Below, in pieces: positions 33,284 through 42,624 of a DNA stretch of 43,853 nt. Numbering within the stretch: position 1 is the first letter of the stretch; the number at the start of each line of letters is the position of its first letter. Origin of the DNA: Desulfomonilaceae bacterium (GTDB lineage: Bacteria; Desulfobacterota; Desulfomonilia; Desulfomonilales; Desulfomonilaceae); contig JAVHLK010000039.1 of NCBI GenBank assembly GCA_031082285.1, forward strand, positions 1 through 43,853, in the 5' to 3' direction. A program made the translations under genes and the position numbers. The notes under the pieces are model-generated. The model had not been told where the DNA came from and made no database searches. It saw only the letters and a program-made list of their open reading frames with translations.

Positions 33284-33754
33284 TCAGATCAGAAGGATTG
33301 TGGATCGAAGTCCGCCAAGAGTCGGATGGAGTTTGAATGAGCAATGCCGGACGACACCGGTACGCGGTAGGTGAAGGACCTCATGGGCGTCGAACGCCGA
33401 CATCGCCGGCGCTAACCCCGGACCCGAGCGGCACGCGCCTTGATTGCGAACGTCACCCCTACTCGAAACTATCATAGCCTGGGATATCTTGAAACACGAT
33501 CTCTTCTTATTGCAACAGGGAGTGGGTGCAGTACGAGTCTCATTGGGAGCGGCCGACCTGTCGGCTGGTCCCAGGAAAAAAGCCGGGCATGGCCATGGAC
33601 CGCACCGGTATGACGCTTTTATCACGGCCCGGTCGTCCCCCTGAAAGCACAAAGTCAAGCCGAGCGGTGTCTGACCCACGAGCAGCAGCAGCACCAGCAT
33701 GACTCCCAGACTTCCGATGCGTCTTTCTTCGAATACCCTGTTCAAGTTAACCAC
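33284..33754 (-). CDS. Secreted Cys-containing protein of unknown function
   Basis: A 156-residue protein with a late signal peptide (IGSLGVMLVLLLLVGQTPLG) and mature cysteines in LCFQGDD, RCGPWPCP, PCCNKKRSC and further on. The ending LRSTILLI resembles the ending LTIVLLI of the secreted protein at 42947-43399, so the two may share a family. Candidate starts are GTG 33754 and TTG 33745; a weak AAGGA lies before GTG. The frame opens at 33874 without support. A similar type of small protein seems to occur next to RND efflux genes in related bacteria (from memory). It lies downstream of the RND pump gene and the ArsR remnant, same strand. Confidence 0.5.
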   Translation of the reverse strand: MVNLNRVFEERRIGSLGVMLVLLLLVGQTPLGLTLCFQGDDRAVIKASYRCGPWPCPAFFLGPADRSAAPNETRTAPTPCCNKKRSCFKISQAMIVSSRGDVRNQGACRSGPGLAPAMSAFDAHEVLHLPRTGVVRHCSFKLHPTLGGLRSTILLI

Positions 33755-34024
33755 TCCAAATCCTTGCCTCTCCTGCAACACTGCACGACTCGCCCTGCAA
33801 GATTTCTTCAGGCCCTTTGGGGTTGATGTGAGTTCGTCCACGGGACCGGCGTGGTACCGAGATTCATTGTTCAACAGGCCGACTTCGGAAAAAAGGCCGT
33901 TTCACTATTCGCACGGCACCCAGTATTTCTCCCGCGCCTTTCACGCGAGGGAGGGAGCCGTTTTTTCAAAGCTCCTCACCATGACCGGAAGCCGCAAAAG
34001 GGTGTTTCCCCGGCCGCGGCCCGT

Positions 34025-34102
34025 TATCGCCGATCTACGGGAGTCGGACAAAGCCGTGAAGATCTCCGTGATCGGCTCCAACGAATCCGGTCGATATGTC
34101 AA
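34025..34102 (-). pseudogene. 5-prime remnant of an ArsR-family gene
   Basis: The 26 codons from TTG 34102 (LTYRPDSLEPITEIFTALSD...RRSAI) match the N-terminus of the ArsR at 31045 (MSTYLPHELERFAEIFKALST...NRLAI) at about half the positions, including the EIF-ALS core. After ATA at 34027-34025 the similarity ends and the frame runs on with unrelated, Arg-rich sequence to 33941. No helix-turn-helix follows. It is a truncated paralogue, downstream of the RND pump. Confidence 0.55.
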
Positions 34103-34112
34103 CGTGTGTCGA

Positions 34113-34141
34113 CGTATAAACTCAACGTGTCGCCATGTCAA
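34113..34141 (-). promoter_or_regulatory. Retained promoter of the ArsR remnant
   Basis: Minus strand: TTGACA (34141-34136), 17 bp, TATACG (34118-34113), 10 bases before the TTG at 34102. This is the same near-leaderless layout as the intact ArsR operon at 31036-31081. Repeated GTCGACA/TTGACAT motifs (about 34092-34140) may be operator copies. It might now drive the secreted-protein gene at 33284-33754. Confidence 0.45.
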
Positions 34142-34217
34142 CACAATTCCTGTGTTCAAGAGATTCATTTAAGACGAACAGGCAACCCGAAAGGCCGCAC
34201 TGACCAGTTCCGTCAAC

Positions 34218-37200
34218 TCAACATTCGGAATTCTTTTCCGGAGTGCAGATCACGTAAAGGCAAGGCATAAGAAACAGCGCCACGGGTAACAACATGATCA
34301 GTCCCCCTATAGCCCCGACGGCCATGGGTTGCAGCATATCTCCTCCATCCTCGATGTTCAAGGCCAATGGGATCAAGCCCATGATGATGGGAATGGTAGT
34401 CATGAGCCGCGGGCGAAGCCGGATTTTTGCGCCTGCAATAACGGCGTCGAACGCGGACAAACGATCACGCACGCGCAGTTCCTCCGCAAACGTCAAGAGC
34501 AGCACTCCTTCATTTACCGTTGCTGCAACGACAACGAGGGCACCGATCAGGACGGTAGCTCCCAGAGGAATTCCGGTAAGGTAGAGCATGTAAATCAAGC
34601 CTGCCAGACAAAACGGGACCGAACCGAGAATCAGCGCGGGGAGTTTCAGGCTGTTGAACTGCACTGCCAGCACCACAAAAGCGAAGAACAAAGCAAACGC
34701 GAGGATCCCGGTCGTTGTCCTCTTCATGTCGGCCATCATGAGGGCCTGTCCACCAAACGTAAATTCGTAACCCGTAGGTCGCTTCATTTTGGCCAGGGCG
34801 TCCTTTAACTCGGCCAATGCTTGTCCGACGGTTGTCCCGGACGCGTCTCCCCGGACGACAACGGACTTGACCTGATCTTCTCTGACTATTTCCACAGGGC
34901 CCACGGCCTGATTCACCGTGGCGAGATCCCGGACCCTCAAGTACCCTCCTTGAGCACATTCCAACACGAGGTTTTCCAGGTCTTGTCGAGTGGTCATTTC
35001 CTGTTCGGGAATGACTACGCGGACGTTGTAGTACCTCTGGCCTTCCCTGTACTTTGTTGCAACGGCACCATGCAGCAGAGCCTTCACGCTGCCGGCGACA
35101 TCCGAAATGGAGACCCCGAGCTCTGCCGAACGCTTTCTATCAACGTGAATTTGGTATTCGGGCTTGGTCATATCCATAGACACGTACACATTTGTGAAGT
35201 ATGCCAATTTGTTCATGATCCCAGCTGCTCTCTGAGCCAATTCAAAAATCAGTGTCGTGTCGGGTCCTCTTATGCTCAACTCTATGTCTGCGTCACCGAG
35301 CTTTCTAATCCCCTTGACCTTCATCGGCATAACCATGGCCTTGCCGCCTGGAATACCGATCTTTGCCGCGGCCGGGCGAAGTCGTGCGACGTACTCGTTT
35401 GTGCTCAAATTGCGATCGTGCCGGGGAACCAGTTGAATATTAATCTCTCCCTCGTTGGCTATCTGGTACGTGTAAAGTCCCCATACCTTTCCTCCCACCA
35501 ACGTGAAATAGGATTCTATAAGAGGGTCGTCCTCCATTAACGCTTCAATGCGACGCAGGGCCTTGTCGGTCTCGCTCACGGACGCTCCGGTAGGAAGCCG
35601 GACCTTGACCATGATCCGTCCATCGTCCACTTGCGGCAGGAATTCGGTTCCCATCCTTGGAAGAACGATCACCAGACCGACGAGAACGGCACACAATGTT
35701 CCTACCGCGATCCAGCGCCGGCGGAGGATGGATTCAAGCACCAGTCCATATCCCTCGGTAACTCGTGAAAAAAGACGTTGGAATCGCGTACTCTCGGAAT
35801 CGTGTGGCGACGTTCTCCCGAGGAGTGCCGAAGTGAGCATGGGGGCAAATGTGACGGCAGTGATGAGGCTGATGATGACGACGCCTGCTATGACAAGGAT
35901 CAGTTCGCGAAACAACAGACTTACAAGCCCGGGAAGAATGAGAAAAGGAACGAAGATGGCGATAAAAGAAAGTGTCGCGGCAACGATTGCAGGACCCACT
36001 TCCGCGGTGGCGGTAACGGCGACCCGATCGAGTGGGGCATCGGGCTGTTCGTGTTTGAGCCTGGTGATGTTTTCGATCACCACAATCGAGTTGTCGAGCA
36101 CCACACTTATTGCGACGACCAAGCCCCCCAATGAGAAGATGTTCAGTGAAAAGCCGGCTATCTTCATGAGACCAAAATTCACCACCATGGTCACCGGAAG
36201 AGCCAGGGCCATAACCAGCGCCTGACGCCAACTTCCCAAGAAGACGTACACGATCAGGATAACGAGAATGGCTCCCTCTACGGCTGCGTTGCGCACGCCG
36301 GTGAGCGCGGCCTCAATGTATTCAGCCTGATTTTCTACCATGCCGATCTGGACACCTTCAGGAAAGCCCGCCTGGAGTTCCTGAATTTTTCGGTTCACCG
36401 CTCGTGCAACCTCGACGGTGTTCGCATCCGCCTGTTTAAGGACACTGAGCTTGACGCAAGGTTTGCCGTCGAGTCGCGTGATTACGCGGACATCTTCATG
36501 CGAGTCCTCCACGTTCGCGACATCGCCGACAAAGACCTTGCCCTCATCCTTGCGAGCGAGGAGCACGTTCTTGATTTGATCGAGGTTGTCATATTCACCG
36601 ACGGTCCGTGCAATGTATTCACGCGGACCAACCGTCACCCGGCCCCCAAACTGTTCTACGTTTTCTTCACGTAACCGTTTGATCACATTGGCAAGGGTGA
36701 GCTGGTACTTCTCGACTCCCTTTGCGTCAAGGTGAACGCGGATTTCCCGCTTCAATCCTCCGACGATTTCCGTGCCCGCGACGCCTGGAACAGCCATGAG
36801 TCTGTCTTGCAGCCAGTCTTCCACCCAGGTTCGGAGTTTCACCAGATCCCATTGCTCCGAACTCGCAGTCAGCTGCACCACGGGGAGCTGTGACGGGTCG
36901 GCTTTGATGATTATCGGCGGCTCGATGTCTTCCGGAAGGTTCCGAGCGGCCCGCGCCATGGCCGCCAGAACATCTTGATAGCCGACGTTCACGTCCACGC
37001 CGTACTCGAAATTCACCAGCGCCGTGTACATGCCTTCAATGGCCGATGATTCAAGGTAATCAAGTCCCTCGACGCTTGCCAGCTGCCGCTCAACGGGATC
37101 GGCCAGGCTCTTGTCTATTTCCTCCGGCGTTGCTCCGGGCCAATAGATATGCACTTTGACAAGCGGGTAGGTAATGTCCGGCAGGAAGTTGAGGGGGATC

Positions 37201-37292
37201 CGCCAAAGACCATAGGAACCGAGAACTACAAGAGCAATCACGATAACACTGGTGGCCGTGCGGCGCTTGACCGATGAGTCCGTAATTCTCAT
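34218..37292 (-). CDS. RND efflux pump, inner-membrane transporter
   Basis: A 1024-residue resistance-nodulation-division pump driven by the proton gradient: N-terminal helix with FLPDITYPLVKVHIYWPGA, a large periplasmic loop, helices 2-6 (IAGFSLNIFSLGGLVVAISV, LDNSIVVIENITRLKH), second periplasmic loop with LPQVDDGRIMVKVRLPTGAS and helices 8-12. The proton-relay region has LDNS in place of the DD seen in drug pumps. The DGxxVMVEN motif of heavy-metal (CusA) pumps is not seen, so the substrate class is undecided. ATG 37292 overlaps the adaptor stop by four bases (ATGA) and has GGAGG upstream, so the two are translationally coupled. Confidence 0.93.
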   Translation of the reverse strand: MRITDSSVKRRTATSVIVIALVVLGSYGLWRIPLNFLPDITYPLVKVHIYWPGATPEEIDKSLADPVERQLASVEGLDYLESSAIEGMYTALVNFEYGVDVNVGYQDVLAAMARAARNLPEDIEPPIIIKADPSQLPVVQLTASSEQWDLVKLRTWVEDWLQDRLMAVPGVAGTEIVGGLKREIRVHLDAKGVEKYQLTLANVIKRLREENVEQFGGRVTVGPREYIARTVGEYDNLDQIKNVLLARKDEGKVFVGDVANVEDSHEDVRVITRLDGKPCVKLSVLKQADANTVEVARAVNRKIQELQAGFPEGVQIGMVENQAEYIEAALTGVRNAAVEGAILVILIVYVFLGSWRQALVMALALPVTMVVNFGLMKIAGFSLNIFSLGGLVVAISVVLDNSIVVIENITRLKHEQPDAPLDRVAVTATAEVGPAIVAATLSFIAIFVPFLILPGLVSLLFRELILVIAGVVIISLITAVTFAPMLTSALLGRTSPHDSESTRFQRLFSRVTEGYGLVLESILRRRWIAVGTLCAVLVGLVIVLPRMGTEFLPQVDDGRIMVKVRLPTGASVSETDKALRRIEALMEDDPLIESYFTLVGGKVWGLYTYQIANEGEINIQLVPRHDRNLSTNEYVARLRPAAAKIGIPGGKAMVMPMKVKGIRKLGDADIELSIRGPDTTLIFELAQRAAGIMNKLAYFTNVYVSMDMTKPEYQIHVDRKRSAELGVSISDVAGSVKALLHGAVATKYREGQRYYNVRVVIPEQEMTTRQDLENLVLECAQGGYLRVRDLATVNQAVGPVEIVREDQVKSVVVRGDASGTTVGQALAELKDALAKMKRPTGYEFTFGGQALMMADMKRTTTGILAFALFFAFVVLAVQFNSLKLPALILGSVPFCLAGLIYMLYLTGIPLGATVLIGALVVVAATVNEGVLLLTFAEELRVRDRLSAFDAVIAGAKIRLRPRLMTTIPIIMGLIPLALNIEDGGDMLQPMAVGAIGGLIMLLPVALFLMPCLYVICTPEKNSEC

Positions 37293-38416
37293 CCGACTGC
37301 GCCTCCACAAGCAGGGCCGTCCCTTAACTCACTTTTTTTCGGGACTTTTTGATCCTGACCTTTCTTCAGCCGGACTCTTGTTCCATCTTTCAACTTTTCG
37401 TTACCGGCAACAACGACTTGTTCGCCGGGTTTAAGCCCCGAGAGGATTTGAACTTTTCCTTTTGACTCCAAACCTGTGGAGATTTCGCGTCGTTGAACTC
37501 GATCTTCTTGGATGACATACGCGACCCGGTCTCCTTTTGGCGTAACTATGATTGCTTCACCGGGAACTACAATCGTACCCTCCTCGGTTCTGAGTGCGGC
37601 AACAAGCCTGGCAAACATTCCGGGAACGAGTTTGACCGCGTCCAAGAGTTCTACCTCGGCAGTCTGAGTCCTCATTCTCCGGTCCAATTCCGGATATATT
37701 CGGGAAATACTCCCACGGAAGACTTTCCCTTCATACGCGTCCAGTTCGACGGAGACCGACATGTCCTTTTTCAGACTCTGACTGTAGACCTCCGGGACCG
37801 CCACGCGAACCACGAGCGACTTTGGGTCGAAAATCTCCACCAGTGCGCTCCTGGCAGCCACGTAATTCCCGTCCGTGACAAGGACTTTGGACACTATTCC
37901 GTCCCACGGAGCTACCACGTCGAAATCCCGAGCGCTCTCCTCCATTTTTTCCATCTGCGCGATGGCCTTGGCATGCTGGGCTCTGGTCAACTCCAACTGG
38001 TCTCGGGGAATCGCACCACTCTCCACCAGCGTTTGGATCCGTTCCAACTCGTTTTCCGTGTAGTCCACTTCGCTCTTGGCGGACTTGAGCAGAGCCTCTG
38101 TCGCTTTTTTTCTGCCAATGCTCAACAGCTTGTTTCCTTTTCCGACGGTATCTCCCTCGCGGATGGCGCAGTTGATAATTGGGCCTTCGGCTGGAGAGGC
38201 CAAGCGAGCGACTCTCGTGGGCTCCACCGAGCCGGTGAGTTCCAGAAATGTCGAAATGTCGCCGAGGACGACCTCCTGAACTGCCACGAGAGGAGCCGGT
38301 CTCTTGGGTTTTACGTCGGGGGCTTGTCCCGTCGATGCAGAGATCCCGGATATCCACCACAGGCCACAGACGAGTAAGACGAGACCACCGCCGATAATCA
38401 CGATACGTTTCATCAT
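37289..38416 (-). CDS. RND efflux periplasmic adaptor (membrane fusion protein)
   Basis: A 375-residue adaptor bridging the inner-membrane pump and the outer-membrane channel. An N-terminal membrane anchor (IVIIGGGLVLLVCGLWWI) is followed by split lipoyl-like halves (ASPAEGPIINCAIREGDTVGKG and FDVVAPWDGIVSKVLVTDGNYV), a helical hairpin between them (residues about 105-160, ESGAIPRDQLELTRAQHAKA), beta-barrel and membrane-proximal domains (ending GEQVVVAGNEKLKDGTRV). The last 20 residues are Lys-rich. ATG 38416 follows AGGAGATGA. It has its own promoter at 38551-38578, apart from the upstream channel gene. Confidence 0.92.
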   Translation of the reverse strand: MMKRIVIIGGGLVLLVCGLWWISGISASTGQAPDVKPKRPAPLVAVQEVVLGDISTFLELTGSVEPTRVARLASPAEGPIINCAIREGDTVGKGNKLLSIGRKKATEALLKSAKSEVDYTENELERIQTLVESGAIPRDQLELTRAQHAKAIAQMEKMEESARDFDVVAPWDGIVSKVLVTDGNYVAARSALVEIFDPKSLVVRVAVPEVYSQSLKKDMSVSVELDAYEGKVFRGSISRIYPELDRRMRTQTAEVELLDAVKLVPGMFARLVAALRTEEGTIVVPGEAIIVTPKGDRVAYVIQEDRVQRREISTGLESKGKVQILSGLKPGEQVVVAGNEKLKDGTRVRLKKGQDQKVPKKSELRDGPACGGAVG

Positions 38417-38550
38417 TCATCTCCTGGATAGCGCGTTCACGAAGCTTTGGCTGAGAGTACGGACCGGCGTTCGTTGCTGCGTCCTTGGAATGATTGGTTA
38501 TGGTTTGTTCTACAACCAGGATAGCCGAATCCCGCGCTTCAACATTGAGG

Positions 38551-38578
38551 ATTTTACGGAATAGCGAAATACTGTCAA
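38551..38578 (-). promoter_or_regulatory. Sigma-70-type promoter before the adaptor gene
   Basis: Minus strand: TTGACA (38578-38573), 16 bp, TAAAAT (38556-38551): six of six and five of six matches. The predicted start near 38544 gives a leader of about 128 nt to the adaptor ATG. The 293-bp gap after the channel gene otherwise holds no supported feature. Confidence 0.6.
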
Positions 38579-38709
38579 GACCTTTCTCGCCCCACTCTCT
38601 ACCATCCGGATAATAACACGCCGATCTCCCTTCCGTTATCGAGTTTCGCCCAGGATCTTTCTACGAGAAGATTACGGCCGTTGCCCCATCTCGCGAAAAG
38701 TTGAGCCTC

Positions 38710-40194
38710 TCATCTCTTTTCACCGACGGCCAATCCCAATTGAGCGAACGCCAGGTTGTAGTCGACCAGAGCGTGGTAGTAGTTTGTTTCAGCTTCCAAT
38801 GCGGCTGATTGAGCGTCGAGTACGTCCGTAATGGTTCCCTTGCCGAGATCGTACCTGGTTCGCTCGATTCTGAGGCTTTCTCTGGCCTGTTCAATCGCCT
38901 TTTGCGTGGCCGTCACCCGCTGCAGTGCAGAAGAGCCGTTGAGCAGCGCGGTCTCAACCTCAAGACGGATCTGCAACTCAAGCTTCCGCAACAACTGTTG
39001 CGCCGACAGGAGCTTGGCCTCCTGTTCGCGAATCTGGGAGGATATGCGCCCCCCGTCAAAGATCGGATAATCGAGAACCACCCCAATGCTTCCTACAGGG
39101 AGATTCGAGTCGGGGTTGGGCCATGGACCGCGCAAGGGGGCCCTTTCCACAGGAATTGTCGGAAAATTCGGCCAATTGAGACGCCGCGTGATCGCCACCC
39201 CGTTATCGTCAATTCCCGCGGCCACTCTCACGCCGTAAGATCCTTCCACTGATACGGTCGGCCATTGGGCGGCGCGTGCAACCACAACCTTGGTTCCCTG
39301 GGCGTCGAGAGAGGCCCGTGCGGCCCGATAGTCACTGCGTTCTGAAAATGCCATCGCGAGGGCCCCGTCGACACTCGGCAAAGACCGCCTGACCCGCAAT
39401 TCTCCCTGGATGTCCGCCGACTCGTTTCCGGTCGATGCTCCCAGCAGTGTTGCCAGCACCCTTCGCTGAATGTCGAGAACGGTCTGCTCTCGTATGATGC
39501 GCTGATCTATGTCCGCAATCCGCACCTCGGTACGGAGGACATCCACCCGAGCAGCTTTATCCGCGGTAAACATGTCCATTACGCGACGCCGGTGTCTGGT
39601 CAACACATCGCGGGAGAATCGAAGGGATCCCAACAACTTCCGCTGACCGAGGATGGAATAGAATGAACTGGTGATGTTGAAGACAATCTCCTCCCAGCTT
39701 CGCGCGAGACGATTCTGCGCCGCCAGGGCCAACAGATCGGCGCCACGGATTTCATTCGTGATTCTGCCGCCTGTGAACAACGGCATATTCAGAACCAGAT
39801 CCATCGAGAGAACGCTGGATGAGAACATCCCCGGTTCGGCGTTGATTCTGGCCGGCTGGAGCCTCTGATTCTGGACGAAACTCCGGTAACTGTTTCTTGT
39901 GGTGATCCGGGGCCGGCACTGCGACGCCGCGGTATCTCGTTGTGCCTGCGCAGTCCGGACATCCCAACTGCCCGCGGCAAGGCCTGGGTTATTCGTTCGT
40001 GCGATCTCTATGCATTGTTCCAAGGTCAGACGAGCGGACAAGGATGGGGAGCGGGAAGGCCCCGGCAATGGAACTCCGACGGAACCGGCCACATGGGGCT
40101 TCACCACGCGCTGTTGGAACACTGTCGGTAATCCTACACAGCCGGTCAGAAGAACGGCCAACGACAAAATGACGGGGAGTCGCACGGGAGTCAT
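38710..40194 (-). CDS. Outer-membrane efflux lipoprotein (TolC/NodT family)
   Basis: A 494-residue outer-membrane channel subunit for the RND system. The N-terminal lipobox is LAVLLTGC (lipidation on C18), as in NodT-type members. The body has the two tandem OEP repeats, each with long helices and beta strands (IARTNNPGLAAGSWDVRTAQ; ERSDYRAARASLDAQGTKVV) and SIGVVLDYPIFDGGRISSQI. Conserved ending DYNLAFAQLGLAVG. ATG 40194 follows GGGAAGAAG. A 60-codon frame upstream ends with TGA overlapping this ATG; it is not supported as a gene. First gene of the tolC-adaptor-pump series, all on the minus strand. Confidence 0.91.
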   Translation of the reverse strand: MTPVRLPVILSLAVLLTGCVGLPTVFQQRVVKPHVAGSVGVPLPGPSRSPSLSARLTLEQCIEIARTNNPGLAAGSWDVRTAQAQRDTAASQCRPRITTRNSYRSFVQNQRLQPARINAEPGMFSSSVLSMDLVLNMPLFTGGRITNEIRGADLLALAAQNRLARSWEEIVFNITSSFYSILGQRKLLGSLRFSRDVLTRHRRRVMDMFTADKAARVDVLRTEVRIADIDQRIIREQTVLDIQRRVLATLLGASTGNESADIQGELRVRRSLPSVDGALAMAFSERSDYRAARASLDAQGTKVVVARAAQWPTVSVEGSYGVRVAAGIDDNGVAITRRLNWPNFPTIPVERAPLRGPWPNPDSNLPVGSIGVVLDYPIFDGGRISSQIREQEAKLLSAQQLLRKLELQIRLEVETALLNGSSALQRVTATQKAIEQARESLRIERTRYDLGKGTITDVLDAQSAALEAETNYYHALVDYNLAFAQLGLAVGEKR

Positions 40195-40869
40195 GACTTC
40201 TTCCCGATCCCGATACAGGTGCCCCCCTCATCGGACCGGCTCTCGAAAAGGCATGCCTTCTCGATACGGATCAACCTGTCAAAAACCGTTCTTGTCGGTT
40301 CGGAATAACCCGAGGAGCGGAAACGATTATCCAGAATGGGGTCATGCCATGGCAGAGTGCAACTGGTATTCAAGAGTCCTTACCGTCCTTTTCGCGATCG
40401 GACATTATCCATCCGGCAACTCTCAAGTCTTTGGCCGCCGTACCGGCGGCATGGCATCAGGCCGGTGGCGAACCCTCAACAAATGAACCGTCCCCCTGAG
40501 CCATCGGCGAAACCTTGCCGGATCGCACCGAAGGGCGGAGATCACGCGCGTACGCATTTCAGAGTTCCCTCGAGCTCCTACGATCCATGATTCTCCGGTG
40601 TTCGGTGAATGATTCCGCCGGGGAGACTATTTCACTTTTGCGTCAAATAGTCAATGTCATTTTGACTCACGGACTGCTTTAGTGTCGCGCCTTGAATACT
40701 CCGGACGCCTCCACGTTTGTCATTGGGAGGGTCCCGCGCGGAACGCGGATGGCACCCTCGAAGGGTCAGGAATATGTCACCGTATTGGGGCAACGGCGCA
40801 CCAAGTCCAGGTCTTGGGCACATCGGTCCGGCAAATGAGTCGGACGTAGCTCAAAGACTCCAGGGCCTG
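40195..40869. other. Intergenic stretch without recognised features
   Basis: This region lies upstream of the efflux lipoprotein gene. A 60-codon minus frame (40191-40373) ending IGIGKKS overlaps the lipoprotein start by ATGA, but its upstream part has no recognisable motif or ribosome-binding site. TTGACA occurs on the minus strand near 40280 without a matching -10 box. No repeat or RNA structure of note was seen. Confidence 0.4.
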
Positions 40870-41112
40870 TCAGGTTGCATTGAGGACCTTTTCTTCGGCC
40901 TTTGCGGCAAGCTCGATCAGTTGCAGCTCTTCGTTCAGTCTCATCTGAAATCGTGGGGGCTGTCTTGTCCTGCTTGAGCAGTGCGGTCGAACGCCATTGA
41001 TCCACCGGACAGGAACGCGCACAAAAGAATAAACCCATCCGATGCCGGCAGGTATCACGAGTACCTGAAGAAGGATAAGGAGTGAGCATCGATCTTGCAG
41101 CGACGAAGCCAT
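40870..41112 (-). CDS. Small membrane protein of unknown function
   Basis: An 80-residue protein with one N-terminal helix (LLILLQVLVIPAGIGWVYSF), then a basic stretch (RVPVRWINGVRP) with a lone cysteine and a soluble helical tail (LNEELQLIELAAKAEEKVLN). ATG 41112 has a strong GAGGAGG six bases upstream, which is the main support. It lies 75 bp beyond the terminator of the CcdA gene, so it needs its own promoter, which I did not find. No family recognised. Confidence 0.5.
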   Translation of the reverse strand: MASSLQDRCSLLILLQVLVIPAGIGWVYSFVRVPVRWINGVRPHCSSRTRQPPRFQMRLNEELQLIELAAKAEEKVLNAT

Positions 41113-41180
41113 CCTGGGCCTCCTCGGAGATCTCCGTGTTCAATGACTCCCAACGATGCTGCTCGAGTCGAGAGAGAAAG

Positions 41181-41217
41181 AAAAAGGGGGACTCTTCTCC
41201 CATGCCGAAGAGTCCCC
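41181..41217 (-). terminator. Rho-independent terminator of the CcdA/thioredoxin unit
   Basis: Minus strand: GGGGACTCTTC (41217-41207), nine-base loop, GAAGAGTCCCC (41197-41187), then CTTTTTCTTTC. The 11-bp perfect stem with a T-rich tail is strong. The adjoining palindrome CCAACTAGTTGG is at 41217-41228. It lies about 140 bp beyond the CcdA stop. Confidence 0.75.
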
Positions 41218-41357
41218 AACTAGTTGGGAGGGAAGACCAACGGTGCCGCGGTCGGCAACCCTGCCGGCGTAAGAATCAGTCCGCGGCGATGTTAGTCTCG
41301 GTTGGGGAAAGGTAAGCCTACCATGCTCCTGCCTCACAATTGTCGGATCTGCATGGT

Positions 41358-42068
41358 TCAGAACGCGAACCCCAAACTGGGGAACAGCGCGCCCACCGCG
41401 ATGTATATGCCTACGGCTCCGAGAAGGGCTCCAGCCGCTCTTTTGACCATCAGGTTTGCGGTGCGGAGTCTTGTCGATCCGAGGATGTGACGTGCCGCGC
41501 CTGCGGATGTTCCCACCGCCACGATGAGCAGGCTGTGCCCGATGCCGTAGAAGAGCATCATGACGCCGCCGAAGAGAGCTCCTTTCACCGGGATGACGCT
41601 CACGATGAGTAACAAAGCCGGGCCCGTGCAGGGCAAAGACACCAACCCGAACATGAAGCCGAACAGCGCCGCGCCTAAATAGCCTGTATGTTTTGGCAAC
41701 TTGTCCTGCGATATGGGAAGGGGAATATGGAACAGATCCATGAAGTGAAGCCCCAGCAAAATGCAGATGCCGGCCACCACGTAGATCATGTACTTGGATT
41801 GGAGAAACGGCGCAGCGGCCAAGCCTACGGAAAAGAGTATTGCCAGCTCCAGGCTGAATCCGAGGACAAAGACGACCGTATAGAGGAATGATCTCTTCGT
41901 GGTCATCTCCTGTCCCATACCACCGATGAACCCTATCAGCAGAGGAACCATCACGAGAACACAGGGGTTCAGCGCGGTAAGGGCTCCGCCGACAAACGCG
42001 CCGCTCGCGGCCAGGACAAGACTCCCGGACGATACCCATTGTTGGACGATCTCGAATAGCGATTCCAT
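41358..42068 (-). CDS. CcdA/DsbD-like thiol-electron transporter
   Basis: A 236-residue inner-membrane protein of the CcdA/DsbD-beta family that carries reducing equivalents from cytoplasmic thioredoxin to periplasmic proteins. About six helices; the redox cysteines are C36 (ALNPCVLVMVP) and C147 (VSLPCTGPALL), each in helix 1 or 4 next to Pro as the family requires. ATG 42068 has GAGGAGG eight bases upstream. It is 85 bp after the thioredoxin gene, same direction, and ends at the terminator at 41181-41217. The pair should reduce periplasmic disulfides, cytochrome c precursors or metal-binding cysteines. Confidence 0.9.
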   Translation of the reverse strand: MESLFEIVQQWVSSGSLVLAASGAFVGGALTALNPCVLVMVPLLIGFIGGMGQEMTTKRSFLYTVVFVLGFSLELAILFSVGLAAAPFLQSKYMIYVVAGICILLGLHFMDLFHIPLPISQDKLPKHTGYLGAALFGFMFGLVSLPCTGPALLLIVSVIPVKGALFGGVMMLFYGIGHSLLIVAVGTSAGAARHILGSTRLRTANLMVKRAAGALLGAVGIYIAVGALFPSLGFAF

Positions 42069-42153
42069 TCTGTACTACCTCCTCATTTCGTAACCGGTTC
42101 TCCCTGCCGGAAGCGTGTCCGGCAGGAGTAATTCGGGGTCGGTGCCCGGCTCG

Positions 42154-42624
42154 TTATCTTGGGGCCGACCTCTGTCCCTCTTGAACCCGAGCCGTCGGAG
42201 ATCCGGGGCCCATGCTTTGGGGAGCTTGCGGAGATGGCACGCCCATTCGACTGAATACCTGAGCGATTTGCTCGCGTTCCAAGATTCCCTCGTTCCTGAA
42301 ATACTCTTTTCCGTCAGGCGTCAGGAAAACCTGAGTGGGCATCATTCGTATTCCAAAGGATCTTACCAGGTCGGCGTTTTCGTCCATTTCAACAATTGTG
42401 ACGACCGCTCTTCCCGCGTACACTCTGGCCATGTCGTCCAAAATAGGCTTCATATATTTGCAGGGTTTGCACCAGCCGCGGCCGAATTCCAGGAGCACGG
42501 GCACACGGTTTGACAAAACGGCCTGAAGATCGAGTCTCCCCGACGCCAGTCCGGAACCGGGCGTCACCGTGAGGATAAGACATGCGATGGTGAGTAGAAT
42601 TGACAGCCTGTGAATACCTTTCAT
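42154..42624 (-). CDS. Periplasmic thioredoxin-like protein
   Basis: A 156-residue protein with a signal peptide (MKGIHRLSILLTIACLILTV, cleavage near LASG) and a thioredoxin domain whose active site is W-C52-K-P-C55 in EFGRGWCKPCKYMKPIL. The cis-Pro loop is MMPTQVFL. The C-terminal 25 residues are Pro/Gln/Ser-rich and probably disordered. Expected partner of the CcdA-like transporter encoded next; it would be kept reduced by it. ATG 42624 has AAGGAGG seven bases upstream. Confidence 0.92.
   Translation of the reverse strand: MKGIHRLSILLTIACLILTVTPGSGLASGRLDLQAVLSNRVPVLLEFGRGWCKPCKYMKPILDDMARVYAGRAVVTIVEMDENADLVRSFGIRMMPTQVFLTPDGKEYFRNEGILEREQIAQVFSRMGVPSPQAPQSMGPGSPTARVQEGQRSAPR

Noticed and set aside
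40191-40373. Sixty-codon minus-strand frame ending IGIGKKS and overlapping the efflux lipoprotein start by ATGA
   Set aside because: No ribosome-binding site, no recognised motif in its upstream half and no longer frame behind it. It could be the tail of a lost regulator, but that cannot be supported.
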